Positions 59,873-64,000 of a stretch of 64,000 nt of DNA are shown piece by piece. Position 1 is the first letter of the stretch. The number at the start of each line of letters is the position of its first letter. The notes under the pieces were generated by a model that saw nothing but the letters and a program-made list of their open reading frames with translations, had not been told where the DNA came from and made no database searches. The DNA is taken from contig CAYVCQ010000005.1 in NCBI GenBank assembly GCA_964450405.1, positions 121,099-185,098 of the forward strand. The letters run 5' to 3'. This DNA comes from WRGT01 sp964450405 (GTDB lineage Bacteria > Spirochaetota > UBA4802 > UBA5550). The position numbers and the translations under genes were made by a program.

Positions 59873-62149
59873 TTAATCATTTATAACATTTTTAATTATA
59901 AGAGATAAATCATAAGCTGAATATGGTTTGTTTGCAGTATCCTTTATACCGAGTTCGAGGGCCTGCACTTTTGTTTCATCATCAAGCATGCCTGAGGAGA
60001 GAACCGCTTTGACATTCATGTCAATTTTTTTAAGTTCCTGAAAAACTTCCAGACCCGATTTATAGGGCATAGAGAGATCTATTATAACGGCAGAGATGCC
60101 GGAAAATTCTTTGCTGTAGGTTTCGATCCCTTTATCTGCACCTTCGGCGGTAATCACATTATATCCGCATTCTCTGAGAAATCCATCTGCTACTTCGAGT
60201 ATCGAAGGTTCGTCATCTATAACAAGTATAGTACCGCTGCCATGTATAATTTCCTGGTTCTTATATGCTGGAGATAGTTTAAAATCATCTCTGTATACCG
60301 GAAAATATATAGAAAAACAGGACCCGGATCCCGGTTCAGAATAGACATTAACAATACCGCCATGCTTTTTAATAATATTATATGATATTGCAAGCCCCAG
60401 ACCGGTACCATCGGCTTTCAGTTTAGTGGAAAAAAATGGTTCAAAAATTCTCTGTTTGATTTCATTATTGATTCCGACACCTGTGTCAGAAACCTTAATC
60501 CTCACCCAGTGGTCAACCAAACCGGTTTCATTCGGATTGTTCTCTTTCATAATGTAATCAGACTGAACACTGTCTGCGGTGAGAGTGAGTGTTCCGCCAT
60601 GCTTAACTCCTTCATCACGCATGATGGTCATTGCATGAGAGGCGTTGATGCACAGATTCAGGAGAACCTGCTCAATCTGCACCATGTCACCCATTATCAG
60701 CAGTGGAGTTTCTTCTGTCCGGATGAGAATTTCTATCGATTTGGGAAAACTGTTTCTGCATAGTTCATAAATATGATTAAGAGAATTTCTAATATCCAGT
60801 GGAGAGAGTTTGATTTCATGTTTCTTGGATAATATCAGAAGCTGATTGATCAGGCCGGCTGATCTTTTTGATGATTCCATACCAAGGGTAAGATATTTTT
60901 CAATATGTTCTTTTTTATTTAATTTTTCTTTTTTAAGGGCGAGAGATACAATGTCGAAACTTCCGATAATGCCCGCAAGAAAATTGTTGAAATCGTGAGC
61001 AAGACCTCCCACAAGTGTACCCAGCGCATCCATTTTTTGCGATTCGGCAAGCTGATCTTTTATTTTTTCTCTTTCCTGTTCCATTGCTACGCGTTCACTT
61101 ATATCTCTTGTTATCCCGACAATACCGAAAGCATTGCCATTTTCATCAATGATGGACGAAACTTTTAATTCCGCGGGGAAGACCGTTCCATCTTTTTTTA
61201 TCTGGTCCAGCTGAAGAATAATGTGCCTCTCCGGATCAGATTTTATTATTTCCATCTCTTCAATGTAGGATTTAATCATTCTGCTGAAAGACTCGGGAGT
61301 GTTCCATTTCTCCGGAGGGAGATTCATTGCTTCATCAACGGTATAACCGTAAATCCGGTGTACAGAAGGGCTGATGAAAAAAAATTTGAGATTTAAATCA
61401 GTTGCCCAGATCATGTCATTGACATTATCTGCCATCAGGCGGTAACGTTTTTCGCTGGATTCAAGATGTTCCCTGTTTTTTTCAATTTCAACAGTTCTCT
61501 CCGCTACAATCTCCTCCAGATGATCCCGATGTCTGCGTAATTCCTGCTCGGTTTTTTCTTTAACTTTAATTTCTGTTTCCATTGCTGATTTATATTTTTC
61601 ACGAATGGATTCATAATTATAGGTAAACATTAATATCATAGTGAATAGAAACATATAACGGGAAATAAACTCCGGAAGGTAGGTGTAGCCGGATAAAATG
61701 GAATATGGATTTACAAACAGAAATAGTATTGTAAATAGAAAAGAGACCGACCAGATCAACCCTTCTTTTCGTCCTAACAGGAAAAATGAAAAAAGAGGAA
61801 AAAGTAACGCCCAGATTCCGGAATAACCCTGAGCTCCACCTGTCCTTACCCAGTAAAAAAATATAAGAGCAAGAAGAGCAGTACTTATACGGTATATAAA
61901 CAATGCGCTTTTAAGATAACGTACCAGCAAAATAAAAATTATTAAAATAATAACAAGAGAATAATCTAAAATACCGTTTTTATAAAGACCTTTTCTAAGA
62001 TGAGAAGTGCCGAATACAAAGAGACCAAGAATCATCAGGAGTAAAAAAATTGTAAAAAGTTTCCTTCTTCCTGTCTCTTCAATACTTAAAGTATGCCGGG
62101 AGATTATCAGATTTGTAAAAGCGCTGTTTATTTGATTTAGAAATATCAT
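59873..62149 (-). CDS. Membrane hybrid sensor histidine kinase with C-terminal receiver (copy 2)
   Basis: A 758-residue paralogue of the next gene, alignable over its full length (for example LIISRHTLSIEETGRRKLF against LIFSHYTLDIEEKGRRMIF). Same layout: about six spans (about 28-195), PAS/PAC (about 245-370), H-box GGLAHDFNNFLAGIIGSFDI (H385), HATPase (NASHAMTIM, DTGVGINN, GTGLGLAISYN) and receiver with D691 in VIIDLSMPYKSG. It lacks about 30 residues of the coiled coil found in copy 1. The two genes are separated by about 150 bases. Divergence in the membrane part suggests related but different signals. Confidence 0.9.
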   Translation of the reverse strand: MIFLNQINSAFTNLIISRHTLSIEETGRRKLFTIFLLLMILGLFVFGTSHLRKGLYKNGILDYSLVIILIIFILLVRYLKSALFIYRISTALLALIFFYWVRTGGAQGYSGIWALLFPLFSFFLLGRKEGLIWSVSFLFTILFLFVNPYSILSGYTYLPEFISRYMFLFTMILMFTYNYESIREKYKSAMETEIKVKEKTEQELRRHRDHLEEIVAERTVEIEKNREHLESSEKRYRLMADNVNDMIWATDLNLKFFFISPSVHRIYGYTVDEAMNLPPEKWNTPESFSRMIKSYIEEMEIIKSDPERHIILQLDQIKKDGTVFPAELKVSSIIDENGNAFGIVGITRDISERVAMEQEREKIKDQLAESQKMDALGTLVGGLAHDFNNFLAGIIGSFDIVSLALKKEKLNKKEHIEKYLTLGMESSKRSAGLINQLLILSKKHEIKLSPLDIRNSLNHIYELCRNSFPKSIEILIRTEETPLLIMGDMVQIEQVLLNLCINASHAMTIMRDEGVKHGGTLTLTADSVQSDYIMKENNPNETGLVDHWVRIKVSDTGVGINNEIKQRIFEPFFSTKLKADGTGLGLAISYNIIKKHGGIVNVYSEPGSGSCFSIYFPVYRDDFKLSPAYKNQEIIHGSGTILVIDDEPSILEVADGFLRECGYNVITAEGADKGIETYSKEFSGISAVIIDLSMPYKSGLEVFQELKKIDMNVKAVLSSGMLDDETKVQALELGIKDTANKPYSAYDLSLIIKNVIND

Positions 62150-62469
62150 TTCACTAATATTACATATTTTTTAAAAGAAAATCAAGAAATAATTTAAAGC
62201 ATATAACCGACTTCCAGGTCAGGGTATTATGCTCTTTATTGAGAATTTATCTGAAAAAATAAAGTCATCCTGTTTAAGTCTAACTTGCAACTACGCATAA
62301 ATTGCCTGCGAAATGTATTTTCCCCGTGCTTAAGGTATGAGGGAAAGCGTAATTACCTGCGTTTTTAAGTTGCTACTTTAATTTTAAGTTGAAAAAAAAA
62401 CTTGTTAAATATCATAATACTATTAGAATGTAGTTTTGCATGAGAAATCTGGTAATTGGAAGGGATAAT
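62150..62469 (+). other. purA upstream region with two imperfect direct repeats
   Basis: An AT-rich gap. Two similar phrases, CGCATAAATTGCCTGCG (62294-62310) and GCGTAATTACCTGCG (62347-62361), are spaced about 52 bases apart, and GCAACT (62288-62293) pairs with AGTTGC near 62367. They could be operator sites or part of a leader; no known purine riboswitch was recognised. TTGTTA near 62402 with TATTAG near 62421 is a weak promoter-like pair. Confidence 0.35.
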
Positions 62470-63735
62470 ATGAGCTGTACAGTGGCAATAGGGGCACAAT
62501 GGGGCGATGAAGGGAAAGCAAAGATGATCGATTATCTCACAAGAGATATTGACATTGTTGCAAGATATCAGGGCGGAGCAAATGCCGGTCATACTGTTGT
62601 GGTAGATGATAAAAAGTTTGTTTTTCATCTTATTCCTTCAGGTATACTCCATGAGGATAAAGTCTGTATTATCGGAAATGGTGTTGTGCTTGATCCGGTC
62701 GAATTGCTTGAAGAGATTGCTCTTCTTGAGAAAAAAGGATATGATGTAAAAGACCGTCTTCTTATTTCCGATTGCGCTCATTTTATTCTGCCATATCATA
62801 AAGCTATTGATACACTCATGGAAAATTTCAGTGATGAAAAGATAGGTACAACAATGCGGGGCATCGGGCCATGTTATTCTGATAAATGTCTCCGCATTGG
62901 CATAAGAACAGGTGATATTTTTGATCTACCCACTCTTGAGCGACGCGCAGCCTCTGCATTAAAAATCAAAAATCTTCAACTTGAAAAAATTTATGGTGAG
63001 CCGCCATTCACACTTGATGAAATAATGGCAATACTCCTGAAGTTTAAAGAAAAAGCAGGATCGATGGTTGTTAACACTCAGGAGTATCTCCACGATGCGA
63101 TTAAAGACGGGAAGAGTATTCTTCTTGAGGGAGCCCAGGGTCATGCTCTGGATATTGATCATGGAACATATCCCTATGTGACTTCTTCAAGTCCGACAAT
63201 CGGTGGAGCATTACTTGGCAGCGGTCTTAACGCGTTTGATGTAGATAATGTTCTTGGTATAACGAAAGCATATGTAACACGCGTTGGAGAGGGTCCGTTC
63301 CCCACAGAGGCTGATGAAAATGACAGCGAAAGGCTGAGAGTAAACGGCAACGAGTTCGGTTCAACAACAGGAAGGCCGCGTAGATGCGGATGGTTTGATC
63401 TTCCTCTGCTCAAAAAGGCAATTCAGATAAATGGAATGAATCAGCTTGCAATTACAAAGCTTGATGTATTGACAGGTTTTGAAAAAATAAAAATCGGTAT
63501 CGGTTATGATATGGATGGTGAGAGAGTTGACAATATCTGCCCTTCAAAGTTCAACAAGGTAAAACCGATCTTCATCGAAATGGACGGATGGGAGGAGAAT
63601 ATCTCCAAATGCCGCTCATTCGCAGATCTTCCTAAAAATGCTCAGGACTATCTGAATTTTATTGAAGATGAATTAAATGTTCCAATAACATATATCTCAG
63701 TAGGTCCAGGGCGTGATTATACATTCAAAAAATAA
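62470..63735 (+). CDS. purA: Adenylosuccinate synthetase
   Basis: A 421-residue enzyme making adenylosuccinate from IMP, aspartate and GTP. It begins CTVAIGAQWGDEGKAKMIDY; the P-loop-like motif is GDEGKAK where most homologues have GDEGKGK. Other motifs: YQGGANAGHTVVVDDKKFVFH, GTTMRGIGPCYSDK, LLEGAQGHALDIDHGTYPYV and TTGRPRRCGWFDLPLL. The ATG at 62470 has GGAAGGGA just upstream; an ATG ten codons earlier is less likely because family members start at this point. It is the last protein gene before the tRNAs. No other purine gene is adjacent. Confidence 0.95.
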   Translation: MSCTVAIGAQWGDEGKAKMIDYLTRDIDIVARYQGGANAGHTVVVDDKKFVFHLIPSGILHEDKVCIIGNGVVLDPVELLEEIALLEKKGYDVKDRLLISDCAHFILPYHKAIDTLMENFSDEKIGTTMRGIGPCYSDKCLRIGIRTGDIFDLPTLERRAASALKIKNLQLEKIYGEPPFTLDEIMAILLKFKEKAGSMVVNTQEYLHDAIKDGKSILLEGAQGHALDIDHGTYPYVTSSSPTIGGALLGSGLNAFDVDNVLGITKAYVTRVGEGPFPTEADENDSERLRVNGNEFGSTTGRPRRCGWFDLPLLKKAIQINGMNQLAITKLDVLTGFEKIKIGIGYDMDGERVDNICPSKFNKVKPIFIEMDGWEENISKCRSFADLPKNAQDYLNFIEDELNVPITYISVGPGRDYTFKK

Positions 63736-63782
63736 AAAAAAATGACAAAAGTAAGATTTTTTTTTATTTTCGTTAAATTATG

Positions 63783-63811
63783 TTGACAGTCAAAAACCGA
63801 TTTTGTACAAG
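63783..63811 (+). promoter_or_regulatory. Promoter of the tRNA-Lys/tRNA-Glu unit
   Basis: TTGACA (63783-63788), 17 bases, TACAAG (63806-63811), ending 18 bases before tRNA-Lys. One promoter probably serves both tRNAs. Confidence 0.6.
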
Positions 63812-63829
63812 GTTTTTACTTTGATAGTT

Positions 63830-63902
63830 GAGGCGTTAGCTCAGTCGGTAGAGCAACTGCCTTTTAAGTAGTGGGTCCCGGGTTCAAGTCCCGGACGCCT
63901 CA
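63830..63902 (+). tRNA. tRNA-Lys (anticodon TTT)
   Basis: A complete 73-base cloverleaf: acceptor GAGGCGT/ACGCCTC, D arm GCTC/GAGC, anticodon stem ACTGC/GTAGT with loop CTTTTAA (anticodon TTT), five-base variable region, T arm CCGGG-TTCAAGT-CCCGG, discriminator A. The CCA end is not encoded. Confidence 0.97.
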
Positions 63903-63922
63903 ATAGAAAAGTAATATAGCAT

Positions 63923-63995
63923 GTCCCCGTCGTCTAGGGGTCTAGGACACCGGGTTTTCATCTCGGCAGCAGGGGTTCGAATCCCCTCGGGGATG
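63923..63995 (+). tRNA. tRNA-Glu (anticodon TTC)
   Basis: A complete 73-base cloverleaf: acceptor GTCCCCG/CGGGGAT with a terminal G-U pair, anticodon stem CCGGG/CTCGG with loop TTTTCAT (anticodon TTC), T arm with GGTTCGAATCC, discriminator G. The CCA end is not encoded. It follows tRNA-Lys after 20 bases and is probably co-transcribed. Confidence 0.97.
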
Positions 63996-64000
63996 CATAA

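Overview
The window reads as a compact, AT-rich chromosomal segment from a diderm (Gram-negative-type) anaerobe. Outer-membrane-type beta proteins (34528-35769, 44296-45123), several signal-peptide proteins, a lipoprotein and two different membrane chemoreceptors support a motile diderm. A selenocysteine formate dehydrogenase, a soluble NAD-linked hydrogenase, tungstate uptake, pyruvate kinase, a GapN-like dehydrogenase and a CoA-transferase fit a fermentative or hydrogen/formate-exchanging life. The family mix (PAS-rich kinases, 7TM-GAF-SpoIIE phosphatase, cobA-hemD fusion) is compatible with Spirochaetota, but no gene here proves the phylum. No phage, insertion sequence, rRNA or CRISPR array was seen.

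Region 1 (1-9306) is the metabolic highlight. On the minus strand run fdhA (with an in-frame UGA read as selenocysteine and a SECIS hairpin behind it), fdhB and a ferritin-like gene, then hoxF and the start of hoxU, which leaves the window. Divergent from fdhA is an oxalate/formate-type MFS carrier. Together these suggest formate transport, NAD-linked formate oxidation (or CO2 reduction) and NADH-linked hydrogen turnover. The tupABC tungstate transporter at 22082-24768 could supply the metal.

Region 2 (9360-26500) holds a fluoride riboswitch with crcB and DUF190, a VanW protein, pyruvate kinase, a DUF4139 protein, TetR plus CoA-transferase, a secreted protein of unknown function, a PAS/GAF histidine kinase, an amidohydrolase, tupCBA, a cyclophilin and an Asp/Glu racemase-family protein. 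Region 3 (26600-46950) is rich in signalling: SpoIIE phosphatase, diguanylate cyclase, DHH-CBS protein, two chemoreceptors and a NarX/NarL-type pair, mixed with rarD, mtnP, a nitroreductase, a GapN-like gene and an outer-membrane pair. Region 4 (47000-64000) has a secreted barnase-like RNase with its barstar, valS, an OYE-family reductase, hemC and cobA-hemD, an orphan substrate-binding lipoprotein behind a highly structured leader, two tandem paralogous hybrid kinases, purA and tRNA-Lys and tRNA-Glu.

Two families of GC-rich intergenic repeats stand out from the AT-rich background. One is a ~180 bp element with a predicted pseudoknot, present twice (14985-15165 and 38069-38248). The other consists of paired inverted REP-like units on both sides of the GapN-like gene (41274-41454 and 43261-43413).
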